Positions 26,577 to 35,711 of a stretch of DNA of 64,000 nucleotides are shown here, piece by piece (position 1 is the stretch's first letter; every line of letters begins with the position of its first letter). Source of the DNA: Caulobacter vibrioides (GTDB lineage: Bacteria; Pseudomonadota; Alphaproteobacteria; Caulobacterales; Caulobacteraceae). The notes beneath the pieces were generated by a model. The model was not told the DNA's origin. It did no database searches and saw nothing but the letters and a program-made list of their open reading frames with translations. The translations under genes were made by a program, and so were the position numbers. The stretch spans positions 1 to 64,000 of the forward strand of contig LNIY01000078.1 in the NCBI GenBank assembly GCA_001449105.1, written 5' to 3'.

Positions 26577-29500
26577 CTAGCGGGCGAAGGCCGACAGGCG
26601 GTTCAGGGTCTCGCCGTCCAGGGCGCCGGAGGCCGGCAGGTTCTGGTCGCGCTGATAGGCCTGGACGGCCATGCGCAGGGCGGGCGACGACACGCCGTCC
26701 TTGGGGCCCTGGTAGTAGCCGAGGCTGGACAGGGCGCGCTGGGCGGTGGCCACGCCGGCGACCGGGGCGGCGGCGGTCGCCACCTGGGTCGTGCGCGGCG
26801 CGGCGGCCAGGCGCGAACGGAAGGCCTCGGCCGACCGCTCGGCGATGCGCTGGCTTTCCGGCGTCAGCTGGCCGCGCAGCTGGGTGGCGCGGGCGCGGGC
26901 GTCGGCATCGCCGGCGCGGGCCGCGATCAGATACCAGCGATAGGCCTCGGCCGGGTTCTGGGCGACGCCGCGGCCGTTCTCGTACAGCTGGGCCAGGTTG
27001 AACTGGCTGTCGACGAGGCCGGTCTCGGCCGCCTTGCGGAACCAGTTGGCCGCCGTGGTCAGGTTCTTGGCGCCGCCGTCGCCGCGATAGGCGAACAGGG
27101 CGATGTTGTGCATGGCGCTGGGATCGCCGCCCTGGGCCGCGCGCTCGTACCAGCGACGGGCTTCGCCGAGGTCCTTCTTGACCCCGCCCTCGCCCATCTC
27201 GGCCATCTTGGCGAGCAGGAACTGGGCCTTGGGCTGGCCCAGATTGGCGGCCTTGCGCAGCGGAACAAGGCCACCACGATCCTTGGCCTCAAGGCGGCCG
27301 ACGGCTTCGGCGAACAGGGCCGAGCCCTCGTCAACGGCGGCCGGGGCCGGCGCGTCGGCTTCGACCGACCCTGCATTGGCCTGGGCGGCGTTGGCCTGGG
27401 CCGCGTTGGTCTGGGCGGCCGGAGTGACGACGGCCATGGCCACGCGCGGCTGGGCCGGGCTGGTGTCGGCCTCGCCGGTCTTGATCTCGACGTCGGTCGC
27501 GCGGCCGGCGATGGCCCGGGCCACGCGGTCGTTCAGCTGGCCCTCGCCGTCGCGCGGCAGCAGGGTCAGGCCGGCGGTGCCGACGCCCAGCGCCGCGGCG
27601 CCGGCCGAGACCAGCAGAGCGGTGACCAGGGTCGAGGACGCGCCGCGCTTGTCCTTCTTCTGCAGCGCCTTGCCGAAGCCGGAAAACAGCGACTTGGCCG
27701 CGGCCTTGTCGGCCTTGGTCTTCGCCTTGGCCTTGGTTTCGGCGCCGGCGGCCGCGGCGCGGGCGGCGGCGCGGGCCTGCTCGATGACCTCGCGGGTCGA
27801 CAGCGCGCGGGCCGGGGCCATCGGCAGTTCGGGCTCGGGATCGAAGGCGTCGGCCTCGAACGACGGGGCCTCGACCTGCGGGGTCGCGGTGAAGCCGTCG
27901 GCGGCCTCGAAGTCCTCGTCGGCGAAGCCCGGGGCTTCCGGCTCCTCGACCGGGAAGCCGGCGTCGAAGCCGCCCGAGGCCGACCAGCCGGTGTCGACGG
28001 TCGGGGCCTGGGCCTGGACTTGAGCAGGAGCCGGCGCGGCGGGCGCGGCGAAGCCGGGCTGCGGGAAGGCCGGCTGGTCGAACACGTCTTCGGAGACGGC
28101 CTCGCCGCCGAACGAGAAGCGGTCGGTGTCGAAGGGCGACGGCGCGGGCGCAGCCTGGCGGGCCGGGACCGGCGCGGCGGCCGGCGTCTCGGCCAGGCGG
28201 CGCTGGGCGTCGGCCAGGCGGGTGTCGATCTTCTCGCGGGCCTCGTCCAGCAGGCGCGCGGTGCGCTCTTCCGACTGGCGGATGCGGTCGATCAGCTCCT
28301 GCGAGCTGCGCTCGGCGCGCTGGTTCAGGCGGTCGGTAACCCTGACCACCTGGTCGCCGACGTCGTCGATGGCCAGGGCGTTGCGACGCTCCGAGGCGCT
28401 GATGCGCTCGGCCAGCTTCTCGGTGATGCGGGCGATCTCGACGCCCAGCTTCTCGAGGGCCTGGGCCTGGACGCTGTCGGCGCGATTGAGCTTGTGCTCA
28501 ACGCTGGAGGCGATGCGGGCCACCTCGCCGCCGACCTGCTCGATGGCGTTGGCCTGGCGGGCTTCGGAGGTCTGGATGCGGCGGGTGAAGGCGTCGGCCA
28601 GGCCCACGACCTCGCGGCCCATGCGTTCGATCGCCTGGGCCGAGCGCTGCTCGGCGGCCTGGATGTGGGCGGTCATCTCGCCCAGCTTGCGCTCCATGCG
28701 GTCGAAACGGCCGTCGGCGGTGTCGCGCAGCTTGGCGGCCATCTCGACGCGAGCGGCCTCCATCTTGGCCGACAGGCTGCCGGCCAGCTCCTCGAGACGC
28801 TTCTGGGCGCTGCCGCCGTCGCCCTCGACGGCCGACAGGCGGGTGTCCAGGGCCTGGAACGAACCGCCCAGCTGCTGCAGCGCCTGCGCGGTGCGGGCCT
28901 CGGCAGCTTCCAGACGCTCCTGCAGGCGGGCGACGACCTCGTCGACCAGGCCGGCGGTCTCGACCGGGGCCGCGGGGGCGGCGTCGCGGGCGGCGATCTT
29001 GGCTTCCAGGGCGGCCAGGGTCTCGCGGGTGCGGCCCTCGCCTTCGTAGAGGTGGTTGGCCACGCGGCCGACCGCGCTTTCCAGCGCGCGCAGGGCCTCG
29101 GCCGAGCGCGGGCCGGCGGCCTCGTTCTCGACGCGGCGCAGGCGTTCGGCGTTGCGGGTCTGCTCGGTCTTGATCTCGTCGGCCAGGCCTTCGAAGCGGG
29201 CGGCGACGGCGATCTGCTCGCGTTCGGAATGCGACAGGCGCTGCAGCGCGCCGCGCACGGACTGGTCGATACCGGTGATGGCCTGGGCCGAGCGGGCCTC
29301 GGCGGCCTCGATGCGCTGGGTCAGGCGATCGAGCGCCGACGCCATGCGGCCCACCTCGTCGGCGGGATGCTCGGGCGCCTCGATGCGCGGCGGCGCCTCG
29401 GCGCGGTCGGCCTCAAGGTAAACAGATCGGCCGTTCGAACGGCCGGTATCGTTAACGGGATCGGCGGGAGGCGCATCGAAACCGGCGGAATCGCCCTCGA

Positions 29501-29618
29501 TGATCATCCGGTTCAACCACTCGCCAAGGGTCATGCCCGAGCGACGGGCGAGGTCCTTAGCGACCTCCCGTGCCTTCGGGTCAATTCCCTTTACGCTCCA
29601 TGGCGCTGCAGCAGTCAT
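26577..29618 (-). CDS. podJ: Polar organelle development protein PodJ
   Basis: A 1013-aa polarity factor. The N-terminus (MTAAAPWSVKGIDPKAREVA) matches PodJ. Residues about 80-480 are coiled coil with repeated EAAEARSAQAI-like units; about 490-640 are Pro/Ala-rich and acidic. One membrane helix (STLVTALLVSAGAAALGVGT) follows near 660. The periplasmic part has Sel1-type repeats (AQFLLAKMAEMGEGGVKKDL; AMHNIALFAYRGDGG; SQFNLAQLYENGRG) and a C-terminal peptidoglycan-binding domain (ALSSLGYYQGPKDGV). In Caulobacter PodJ organises the new pole for pilus and holdfast assembly and PleC localisation, and is clipped in the periplasm. CcrM-type GANTC sites lie near the start (GAATC at 29621, GATTC at 29661). 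Confidence 0.93.
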   Translation of the reverse strand: MTAAAPWSVKGIDPKAREVAKDLARRSGMTLGEWLNRMIIEGDSAGFDAPPADPVNDTGRSNGRSVYLEADRAEAPPRIEAPEHPADEVGRMASALDRLTQRIEAAEARSAQAITGIDQSVRGALQRLSHSEREQIAVAARFEGLADEIKTEQTRNAERLRRVENEAAGPRSAEALRALESAVGRVANHLYEGEGRTRETLAALEAKIAARDAAPAAPVETAGLVDEVVARLQERLEAAEARTAQALQQLGGSFQALDTRLSAVEGDGGSAQKRLEELAGSLSAKMEAARVEMAAKLRDTADGRFDRMERKLGEMTAHIQAAEQRSAQAIERMGREVVGLADAFTRRIQTSEARQANAIEQVGGEVARIASSVEHKLNRADSVQAQALEKLGVEIARITEKLAERISASERRNALAIDDVGDQVVRVTDRLNQRAERSSQELIDRIRQSEERTARLLDEAREKIDTRLADAQRRLAETPAAAPVPARQAAPAPSPFDTDRFSFGGEAVSEDVFDQPAFPQPGFAAPAAPAPAQVQAQAPTVDTGWSASGGFDAGFPVEEPEAPGFADEDFEAADGFTATPQVEAPSFEADAFDPEPELPMAPARALSTREVIEQARAAARAAAAGAETKAKAKTKADKAAAKSLFSGFGKALQKKDKRGASSTLVTALLVSAGAAALGVGTAGLTLLPRDGEGQLNDRVARAIAGRATDVEIKTGEADTSPAQPRVAMAVVTPAAQTNAAQANAAQANAGSVEADAPAPAAVDEGSALFAEAVGRLEAKDRGGLVPLRKAANLGQPKAQFLLAKMAEMGEGGVKKDLGEARRWYERAAQGGDPSAMHNIALFAYRGDGGAKNLTTAANWFRKAAETGLVDSQFNLAQLYENGRGVAQNPAEAYRWYLIAARAGDADARARATQLRGQLTPESQRIAERSAEAFRSRLAAAPRTTQVATAAAPVAGVATAQRALSSLGYYQGPKDGVSSPALRMAVQAYQRDQNLPASGALDGETLNRLSAFAR

Positions 29619-29648
29619 GCGAATCGCTCTCCCCGCACCTGGGGACCC

Positions 29649-29705
29649 ACGCTAGTCACCGATTCCTAGCGTGTAAACGCGACGGGAAACGCTAGATTTA
29701 GCGTT
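29649..29705. promoter_or_regulatory. Four copies of an ACGCTAG-type motif upstream of podJ
   Basis: ACGCTAG at 29649, CTAGCGT at 29666, AACGCTAG at 29688 and TTTAGCGTT at 29697-29705 alternate in orientation. The last two make a perfect palindrome, AACGCTA-GATT-TAGCGTT (29688-29705). This looks like a regulator-binding array in the podJ promoter; the regulator is not identified. Confidence 0.5.
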
Positions 29706-29766
29706 CCTGTGGACAGGTTAACAGACACAGTTACCAAGGTATGTACAGATGATTTGGTTCCCATGT

Positions 29767-29782
29767 GTTAATACGTATTAAC
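29767..29782. promoter_or_regulatory. 16-bp perfect palindrome upstream of the small membrane protein
   Basis: GTTAATACGTATTAAC is fully symmetric and AT-rich in a GC-rich background. It lies 38 nt before the start at 29821 and about 150 nt from podJ. The two TTAA boxes are 6 nt apart, one less than a CtrA box. Operator of unknown owner. Confidence 0.45.
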
Positions 29783-29820
29783 CTATTGCCAGGCCGATTG
29801 TCGCAGGCCATCTGCGCCCC

Positions 29821-30033
29821 ATGGAAATGACGACGACCCTGATCGCGGGCGCGACGACGATCGCCCTCACCGTCCTGTTCGGCTGGCTGGGCGCGCGTCC
29901 TTCTAACCCCGCAAAGGGTCCGCGCATGGCGCCATGGCGTCCGCTGATGATGGCGACGGCGGTGGCGACCCTGCTTCTGGCCGCTCACGCACTCAATCTG
30001 CTGGGCTTTAAGACGGGCGACCCGCGCTATTAG
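29821..30033 (+). CDS. Small two-helix membrane protein
   Basis: A 70-aa protein with two hydrophobic helices (TTLIAGATTIALTVLFGWLG and PLMMATAVATLLLAAHALNL) joined by a short basic loop (KGPRMAPWR). It is divergent from podJ. Its 3' end overlaps the 3' end of the MprF-like gene by 26 nt. Function unknown. Coding is supported by the membrane pattern and an AT-rich, promoter-like upstream region, but no ribosome-binding site is strong. Confidence 0.6.
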   Translation: MEMTTTLIAGATTIALTVLFGWLGARPSNPAKGPRMAPWRPLMMATAVATLLLAAHALNLLGFKTGDPRY

Positions 30034-31666
30034 GCCGCGGCCGCTTGGTCAGGCCCGACATGCCGCCGGACGACAGCAGGCCGATGTCGGCGAGCAGGAA
30101 AGGAATGGCCCAGCGGCGAGGCGCGGCAATGTAGCGCGGCTGCCAGACGGGGTCGTACTTGTCCTTGTAGCGCCGCACGCCCTGGAAATTGTAGATTCCC
30201 TCGCCGCGCTCGTAGAGCAGGCGGCCCACGCGCGACATGATCGGGGCCAGCGGCCGGTCGTCCAGGCCCGCCAGAGGGGCCATGCCGAACTCGAACGCCG
30301 TATAGCCCTCCGCCTTGCCCCACTGCAGGAGCTCGACGAACAGGTAGTCCATGATGTTCTTGGGCGCCTCGTCGGAGTAGCGCATCAGATCCATCGAGAA
30401 CGAGGCCTTGTGGGCCGTGGTCCACAGCGTGGCGAAGGCGACGATGCGGCCTTCCGAGCGCACCAGGGCGACCGGGAACTCGGCCACGTAGCGCGGGTCG
30501 AACCCGCCCATGGAAAAGCTTTTCTCGCCGCCGGCGTGGTGGCCCAGCCAGGCGTCGGAGATCACCCGCAGTTCGGCCATCACGGTCATGGCCGCGCCGG
30601 CCGGCAGCACCTCGAACGCCGCCCCGCCCTCGCCGGCCTTGCGCCAGTTGCGGCGCAGGACCTCGCGGCGGCGGCCGGCCAGGGAGAAGCTCTCCAGCGG
30701 CACGATGGCGCTCTCGCCGGTCTTCTGGATGGCCAGGCCCAGGTCGACTGTGTCGGGCAGGTCCTCGGGACCCAGGGCGTAGAAGCCGGCGCGGGCCGCG
30801 TGGGCGTCGGCCAGTTCGCGGAAGCGCCAGAACAGCTCCATGCGCTCGTCGTGGCGGCCGATCGGCGGGCCGAGCGCGATCCAGGAGCGGCGGCGCACGC
30901 CGAACATCAGGAAGCTCTCGCCCGAGGCCGAGAACAGGAAGCGCTTGTCGCCCAGCAGGGCCAGGTTCGAGGCCGGCTCGGCGGCTTCGGCCTTGGCCAG
31001 GATGGCGCGCACGCGGTCGAAGTCGGGGTCGGTGTCGTCGACGACCGGGGGCGTGGCCGGGGTGGCGATCAGGCGCCAGACGCCGATGCCCATCAGCACC
31101 ACCGCCGCGGCGATCGACGAGCGGATGGCGCGCGCGGCCTCGCGGTCGCCCATGATCCGCATCCACGAGCGGTCGGCGTACTCGACGTGGTTGAACATCC
31201 ACCAGCCCAGGAACGCCGCACCGCCAATGGCCGCGGCCGCCGACAGCAGCCAGCCGGGCGTGATCTCCATGCGCGACAGGGCCGCCTTGCGCGGGAAGGC
31301 CTCGTGGAACGGCAGGATGGCCACGAAGAAGGCGGTCAGGGTCGCCGTCTCCTCCCAGTTCAGGCCCTTGAAGATCGCCAGGATCGCGCCGGCCGCCAGC
31401 ATCACCAGGCTCGCCCACCAAGCCGCGTCGAGACGCGCGCGCAGGCCGAAGGCCAGCAGCACCAGGACAAGGCCGATGATCGACGAGACGAAGTGGCTGA
31501 TCTCGATCAGGGCCGAGGGGGCGAAGGCCAGCAGAATGGCGAAACGCGTCGGTTCCGACGGCGTCGCGCCCGACGCCAGCAGCAGCACGCCGGCCGAGGC
31601 GGCCAGGATGGCCGCGAGAGTCGGGGCGACCGCCAGGGCGGCGGGTCTCAGTTCTGGCGCGGACAT
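30008..31666 (-). CDS. MprF-like protein with DUF2156 aminoacyl-transferase domain
   Basis: A 552-aa protein. Residues 1-200 contain about six membrane helices. Residues 230-540 form the DUF2156 GNAT-like domain of phosphatidylglycerol lysyltransferases (LALLGDKRFLFSASGESFLM, EFGMAPLAGL, GEGIYNFQGVRRYKDKYDP). Full MprF proteins (about 850 aa) have a longer N-terminal flippase region, so this is a short form. The enzyme would move an amino acid from aminoacyl-tRNA to a membrane lipid; that product is inferred. The ATG at 31666 is chosen where the first membrane helix begins. The frame is open further upstream without support. Confidence 0.85.
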   Translation of the reverse strand: MSAPELRPAALAVAPTLAAILAASAGVLLLASGATPSEPTRFAILLAFAPSALIEISHFVSSIIGLVLVLLAFGLRARLDAAWWASLVMLAAGAILAIFKGLNWEETATLTAFFVAILPFHEAFPRKAALSRMEITPGWLLSAAAAIGGAAFLGWWMFNHVEYADRSWMRIMGDREAARAIRSSIAAAVVLMGIGVWRLIATPATPPVVDDTDPDFDRVRAILAKAEAAEPASNLALLGDKRFLFSASGESFLMFGVRRRSWIALGPPIGRHDERMELFWRFRELADAHAARAGFYALGPEDLPDTVDLGLAIQKTGESAIVPLESFSLAGRRREVLRRNWRKAGEGGAAFEVLPAGAAMTVMAELRVISDAWLGHHAGGEKSFSMGGFDPRYVAEFPVALVRSEGRIVAFATLWTTAHKASFSMDLMRYSDEAPKNIMDYLFVELLQWGKAEGYTAFEFGMAPLAGLDDRPLAPIMSRVGRLLYERGEGIYNFQGVRRYKDKYDPVWQPRYIAAPRRWAIPFLLADIGLLSSGGMSGLTKRPRPNSAGRPS

Positions 31667-31856
31667 CAAGACCCCTGAACGGCGAATCCCGGACCGGGAA
31701 ACGTCATCGGCGCTTCTATAACGCGTCCAGGACGTTCTCGTCGCGCATGGCGATGCGAACGATCGTTTGAATCGACTTGCTCCCAGCGTTCCGTGGCGTA
31801 GTCTGCCTGCCGAAGCGGGCCGCCAAGCGCCCGGTACGATCCAGGGAGAGCCCGCC

Positions 31857-33065
31857 ATGGCCGACTTCGGCGCCACCGAACTCGACACCTTCCGCGCCGA
31901 GACGCGCGCCTGGCTGGAGGCCAACTGCCCGCCGTCCATGCGCACGCCGATGACGGACGAGAAGGAAGCCCCCTGGGGCGGCGCCAAGGCGCAGTGGAAG
32001 AACCCCGAGGCCAAGCTCTGGCTCGACCGCATGGCCGACAAGGGCTGGACCGCGCCGATGTGGCCCAAGCAGTACGGCGGCGGCGGTCTCTCGAAAGCCG
32101 AGAACAAGGTGCTGGAGCAGGAGCTGCGCCGCATCAAGGCGCGCCCCGCCCTGATGAGCTTCGGCGTCTGGATGCTGGGCCCCGTGCTGCTGGAGTACGC
32201 CACCGAGGAGCAGAAACAGCGCTTCCTGCCGTCGATCGTGCGCGGCGAGACCCGCTGGTGCCAAGGCTATAGCGAACCCGGCGCCGGCTCCGACCTCGCC
32301 AGCCTCCAGACCAAATGTGAAGACAAGGGCGACCATTGGCTGATCAACGGCCAGAAGGTGTGGACCAGCTACGCCGACCAGGCCGACTGGATCTTCTGCC
32401 TGGTGCGCACCGACACCTCCAAGAAGCACGAGGGCATCTCGTTCGTGCTGTTCGACATGACCTCGCCCGGCGTCGAGGCCCGGCCGATCAAGCTGATCAG
32501 CGGCTCCTCGCCGTTCTGCGAGACCTTCTTCGACAATGTGAAGGTCTCCAAGGAACAGCTGGTCGGCAAGGTCAACGGCGGCTGGGAGATCGCCAAGCGG
32601 CTCCTCCAGTACGAGCGCCAGAACATCTCGGCCTCGGGCTTTGGCGGCGGCGCGGGCCTGGACGTGGTCGAGGCGGCCAAGACCCATGTCGGAACCGACG
32701 ACCAGGGCCGCATCGCCGACGGCGACCTGCGCACCCGCATCGCCGCCCACAAGATGGACGCCCACGCCTTCCTGCTGACCGTGCGCCGCGCCGAAGCGGA
32801 GTCCAAGACCGGCTCGGGCCCCAGCGCCGCCGTCTCGATCATCAAGTACGCCGCCGCCAAGATGAACCAGGAGCGCACCGAACTGCTGGTCGAGGCCCTG
32901 GGCCTCCAAGGCCTGGGCTGGGAAGGCGAAGGCTTTACCCCCGACGAGATCGCCGCCCTGCGCGCCATGCTGCGCGCCAAGGGCAATTCGATCGAGGGCG
33001 GCACCAGCGAGGTCAATCTCAACGTCGTCGCCAAGCGCGTGCTTGGCCTGCTCGATCACCAATAA
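31857..33065 (+). CDS. Acyl-CoA dehydrogenase (larger of two)
   Basis: A 402-aa flavoenzyme. FAD/substrate motifs: RWCQGYSEPGAGSDLA, WLINGQKVWTSYADQADW and IEGGTSEVNLNVVAKRVLGL at the C-terminus. A relatively long N-terminus (TPMTDEKEAPWGGAKAQWK) is typical of the FadE-like group that acts on bulky or branched acyl-CoAs. A second acyl-CoA dehydrogenase lies 0.8 kb downstream, with an isomerase-like gene between. The reading frame is open from 31767; the ATG at 31857 follows GGGAGAGCCC. Confidence 0.92.
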   Translation: MADFGATELDTFRAETRAWLEANCPPSMRTPMTDEKEAPWGGAKAQWKNPEAKLWLDRMADKGWTAPMWPKQYGGGGLSKAENKVLEQELRRIKARPALMSFGVWMLGPVLLEYATEEQKQRFLPSIVRGETRWCQGYSEPGAGSDLASLQTKCEDKGDHWLINGQKVWTSYADQADWIFCLVRTDTSKKHEGISFVLFDMTSPGVEARPIKLISGSSPFCETFFDNVKVSKEQLVGKVNGGWEIAKRLLQYERQNISASGFGGGAGLDVVEAAKTHVGTDDQGRIADGDLRTRIAAHKMDAHAFLLTVRRAEAESKTGSGPSAAVSIIKYAAAKMNQERTELLVEALGLQGLGWEGEGFTPDEIAALRAMLRAKGNSIEGGTSEVNLNVVAKRVLGLLDHQ

Positions 33066-33210
33066 TGGTCAACCTCTCCCAGAGGGAGAGGGAGGGGCCC
33101 GTCGCGAAGCGATGGGAGGGTGAGGGGTTACACCTCATGCCGCCTTCCCCCCTCATCCTCCCACGCCTACGGCGCGGGCCCCTCCTTCTCCCCATGGGAG
33201 AAGTGTAGAA
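33066..33210. repeat. Pair of inverted palindromic intergenic repeats (family A)
   Basis: Two facing copies with CTCCCAGAGGGAG and CTCCCCATGGGAG hairpins, GGAGGGGCCC cores and GGGAGGGTGAGG tails. It has the same arrangement as 10360-10566 and separates the first acyl-CoA dehydrogenase from the isomerase gene. Confidence 0.75.
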
Positions 33211-33242
33211 ATGGGCTGCGCAGCCGTGATCGGGATCCAGCC

Positions 33243-33854
33243 ATGATCGAGTTCTGGTACGAGTTCGCCTCCACCTACTCCTATCCCGCCGCCATGCGGG
33301 TGGAGCACCTGGCCGCCCAGGCCGGGGTGGCGGTGCTGTGGCGGCCGTTCATCGTCGGCCCGCTGTTCAACGAGCAGCAGGGCCTGACAGACAGCCCGTT
33401 CAACGCCTTCCCGGTGAAGGGCGACTACATGTGGCGCGACCTGCAGCGGGTCTGCGACCGCGAGGGCCTGCCGCTGCACCATCCCAGCCAGTTCCCCCGC
33501 AACAGCCTGCTGGCGGCGCGCGTGGCGATCTGCGGGCTGGAAGACGGCTGGACGCCCGCCTTCAGCCGCGCCGTCTACCAGGCCAACTTCGTCGACGACC
33601 TCGACATCGGCAGCCCCGCGGTCCTGGCCCCGCTGATCGCCGGCGTCGGGGCCGGCCCGGAGCACGTGCTGGCCGCCGCCCAGTCGGCGCCGGTGAAGGA
33701 CCGGCTGAAAGACCATGTGCGCCAGGCCCGCGAGCGCGGCCTGTTCGGCGCCCCTTCCTTCGTCACCGCCGACGGCGAGCTCTTCTGGGGCAACGACCGT
33801 CTCGAACAGGCCCTCGAATGGGCCGCCCGCCATCAAGACCTGGAGCAAGCCTGA
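33243..33854 (+). CDS. 2-hydroxychromene-2-carboxylate isomerase-like (DsbA fold) protein
   Basis: A 203-aa kappa-GST/DsbA-fold protein. The N-terminus IEFWYEFASTYSYPAAMR has the Ser/Tyr pattern that replaces CxxC in the HCCA isomerase group. LLWRPFIVGPLF-like (VLWRPFIVGPLFN) and GLFGAPSFVTADGELFWGNDRLE near the C-terminus complete the family signature. Members isomerise naphthalene-pathway intermediates using glutathione, but most act on unknown substrates. The stop is 1 nt from the next acyl-CoA dehydrogenase start, so the two are co-translated. Confidence 0.88.
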   Translation: MIEFWYEFASTYSYPAAMRVEHLAAQAGVAVLWRPFIVGPLFNEQQGLTDSPFNAFPVKGDYMWRDLQRVCDREGLPLHHPSQFPRNSLLAARVAICGLEDGWTPAFSRAVYQANFVDDLDIGSPAVLAPLIAGVGAGPEHVLAAAQSAPVKDRLKDHVRQARERGLFGAPSFVTADGELFWGNDRLEQALEWAARHQDLEQA

Positions 33855-33855
33855 C

Positions 33856-34989
33856 ATGGCCGTCCTGACCGAAGAACAGACGATGCTGCGCGACGCCGCC
33901 AAGGCCTGGTCGCAGGAGAGCGCCCCGGTCTCGGCCCTTCGGCGCTTGCGCAACGAGGGCTCGAAGCAGAGCTTCGACCCGGCCGCCTGGAGCGAGATGA
34001 GCCAGATGGGCTGGGCCGGCGTGGTCGTGCCGGAAGCCTATGAGGGCTCGGGCTTCGGCTATCTGGGCCTTGGCCTGATCCTGGAGGAGACCGGCAAGAC
34101 CCTGGCGGCCTCTCCCCTCCTCTCCACCGCCCTGATCGCCGCCTCGGCGCTGGAGCTCGGCGGCTCCGACGCCCAGAAGGCGGCCTGGCTGCCCAGGATC
34201 GCCACGGGCGAGGCCGTCGCCACCCTGGCCGTCGACGAGACCGCCCATCACAACCCGACGCGCATCGCGCTGACGGCGACCACGAGCGGCGACGGCTACG
34301 CGCTGAACGGGACCAAGACCTTCGTCCTCGACGGCGAGGCCGCCGACCTGCTGATCGTCGCCGCCCGCACCGGCGGCAAGAGCGGCGAAACCGACGGAAT
34401 CACCCTGTTCCTCGTGCCCGGCGACGCGCCGGGCGTCGTCCGCACGCATCTGTCGCTGGCCGACAGCCGCGGTGCGGCCGCCATCGCCTTCGACGGCGTC
34501 GAGGTCGGCGCCGAGGCGGTGCTGGGCGAAGCCGGCAAGGGCTGGGCGATCCTGGAACCGGTGCTCGACCGCGCCTATGCCAGCCTGGCCGCCGAGATGC
34601 TGGGTACGGCGACCGCCGCCTTCGAGATCACGCTGGACTACCTGAAGACCCGCACCCAGTTCGGCCAGGTGATCGGTACGTTCCAGGCCCTGCAGCACCG
34701 CGCCGCCAAGTGGTTCACGGATCTGGAGACCACCCGCTCCTGCGTCGAGGCCGCGCTGGAGGCCCTGGACGCCGGCGCCGACGCCCGTGCTCTCGCGTCC
34801 CTCGCCAAGGCCAAGGCCAGCGAGGTGCTGCACCTGGCCTCCAACGAGATGGTCCAGATGCACGGCGGCATCGGCATGACCGACGAGCACGACTCCGGCC
34901 TCTACATGAAGCGCGCCCGCGTGGCCGAGGCCCTGTTAGGCGGGGCATCGTTCCACCGCGACCGCTATGCCCGGCTGATGGGCTTCTAA
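33856..34989 (+). CDS. Acyl-CoA dehydrogenase (smaller of two)
   Basis: A 377-aa flavoenzyme. Motifs: TLAVDETAHHNPTRIAL in place of the usual xTEPxxGSD segment, TRTQFGQVIGTFQALQHRAAKW and QMHGGIGMTDEHDSGLYMKRARV. The weak central FAD motif is common in the second subunit of heteromeric acyl-CoA dehydrogenases. Adjacent large and small subunits suggest an alpha-beta enzyme, as known for FadE pairs acting on steroid or branched side chains; that is inference. It follows the isomerase gene by 1 nt. Confidence 0.9.
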   Translation: MAVLTEEQTMLRDAAKAWSQESAPVSALRRLRNEGSKQSFDPAAWSEMSQMGWAGVVVPEAYEGSGFGYLGLGLILEETGKTLAASPLLSTALIAASALELGGSDAQKAAWLPRIATGEAVATLAVDETAHHNPTRIALTATTSGDGYALNGTKTFVLDGEAADLLIVAARTGGKSGETDGITLFLVPGDAPGVVRTHLSLADSRGAAAIAFDGVEVGAEAVLGEAGKGWAILEPVLDRAYASLAAEMLGTATAAFEITLDYLKTRTQFGQVIGTFQALQHRAAKWFTDLETTRSCVEAALEALDAGADARALASLAKAKASEVLHLASNEMVQMHGGIGMTDEHDSGLYMKRARVAEALLGGASFHRDRYARLMGF

Positions 34990-35073
34990 GGGACGAGGCG
35001 GAGCTTCGCCCTAGGAACCGCCCCCCTCGCGACCGGTTCTCCTGCCCTCATCCGTGAAGGCAGGAGACACCCC

Positions 35074-35592
35074 ATGAGCACCGATCCCCACGACAAGGCC
35101 GACGTCGAAAAGCGCCTCTGGAAAGAGGTCGAGGACGCCCGCTTCGGCATGCTGGGCCTGGTTGGTTCCCACCAGCACTTCCAGCCGATGACCGCCTTCG
35201 CCGAGCCGGAGACGGGACAGATCTGGTTCTTCACCCGTGACGACACCGATCTCGCCCAGGCCGTCACCGCCGACGGCGGCGATGCGATGTTCGTGGTCCA
35301 GGCCAAGGACGGCGACTTCCAGGCCTGCATCGGCGGACGCCTGAGCCGCGACCACGACACCGCCCGCATCCAGCGCTGGTGGTCGCCGATCGTCGCGGCC
35401 TGGTACCCGGACGGCAAGGACGACCCGCACCTGACCTTGCTCCGCCTCGACGCCCGCGACGCCGACCTGTGGATCTCCAAGGGCGGGGCGGTGCGCTTCG
35501 CCTGGGAGATCGCCAAGGCCAACCTCACCGACCGCAAACCCGACCTGGGCGACCGCGCCCATCTGGGCATCGCTGAAAAGTCGGCCCACTGA
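35074..35592 (+). CDS. Pyridoxamine 5'-phosphate oxidase-like split-barrel protein
   Basis: A 172-aa flavin-binding split-barrel protein of the general-stress-protein-26 type. Visible features: RFGMLGLVGSHQHFQPMTAF, IWFFTRDDTDLAQAV, and WWSPIVAAWYPDGKDDPHLTLLRLD, the usual loop and strand order. It probably binds FMN or F420-like cofactors; no catalytic reaction can be assigned. The ATG follows GGCAGGAGACACC. It stands alone between the dehydrogenase and Crp/Fnr genes. Confidence 0.87.
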   Translation: MSTDPHDKADVEKRLWKEVEDARFGMLGLVGSHQHFQPMTAFAEPETGQIWFFTRDDTDLAQAVTADGGDAMFVVQAKDGDFQACIGGRLSRDHDTARIQRWWSPIVAAWYPDGKDDPHLTLLRLDARDADLWISKGGAVRFAWEIAKANLTDRKPDLGDRAHLGIAEKSAH

Positions 35593-35711
35593 CGGTACGA
35601 TGTCCTAAGCCGCGCCGGCTTCCCGTCGGCGCGGTCACCGGTTGCATAGCCCCGCCGACACGACCGTCCACCGTTGATTTCTTTCTAGTTTCGCGCCGGA
35701 GAAACACTCTT

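Noticed and set aside
26439..29669. A 1076-codon open frame opposite podJ
   Set aside because: It is a frame shadow in high-GC DNA: low-complexity Gly/Ala/Arg-rich translation, no domain, and fully antisense to a well-recognised PodJ.
29770..29781. CtrA box in the podJ upstream region
   Set aside because: The TTAA boxes are 6 nt apart, whereas CtrA sites need TTAA-N7-TTAA.
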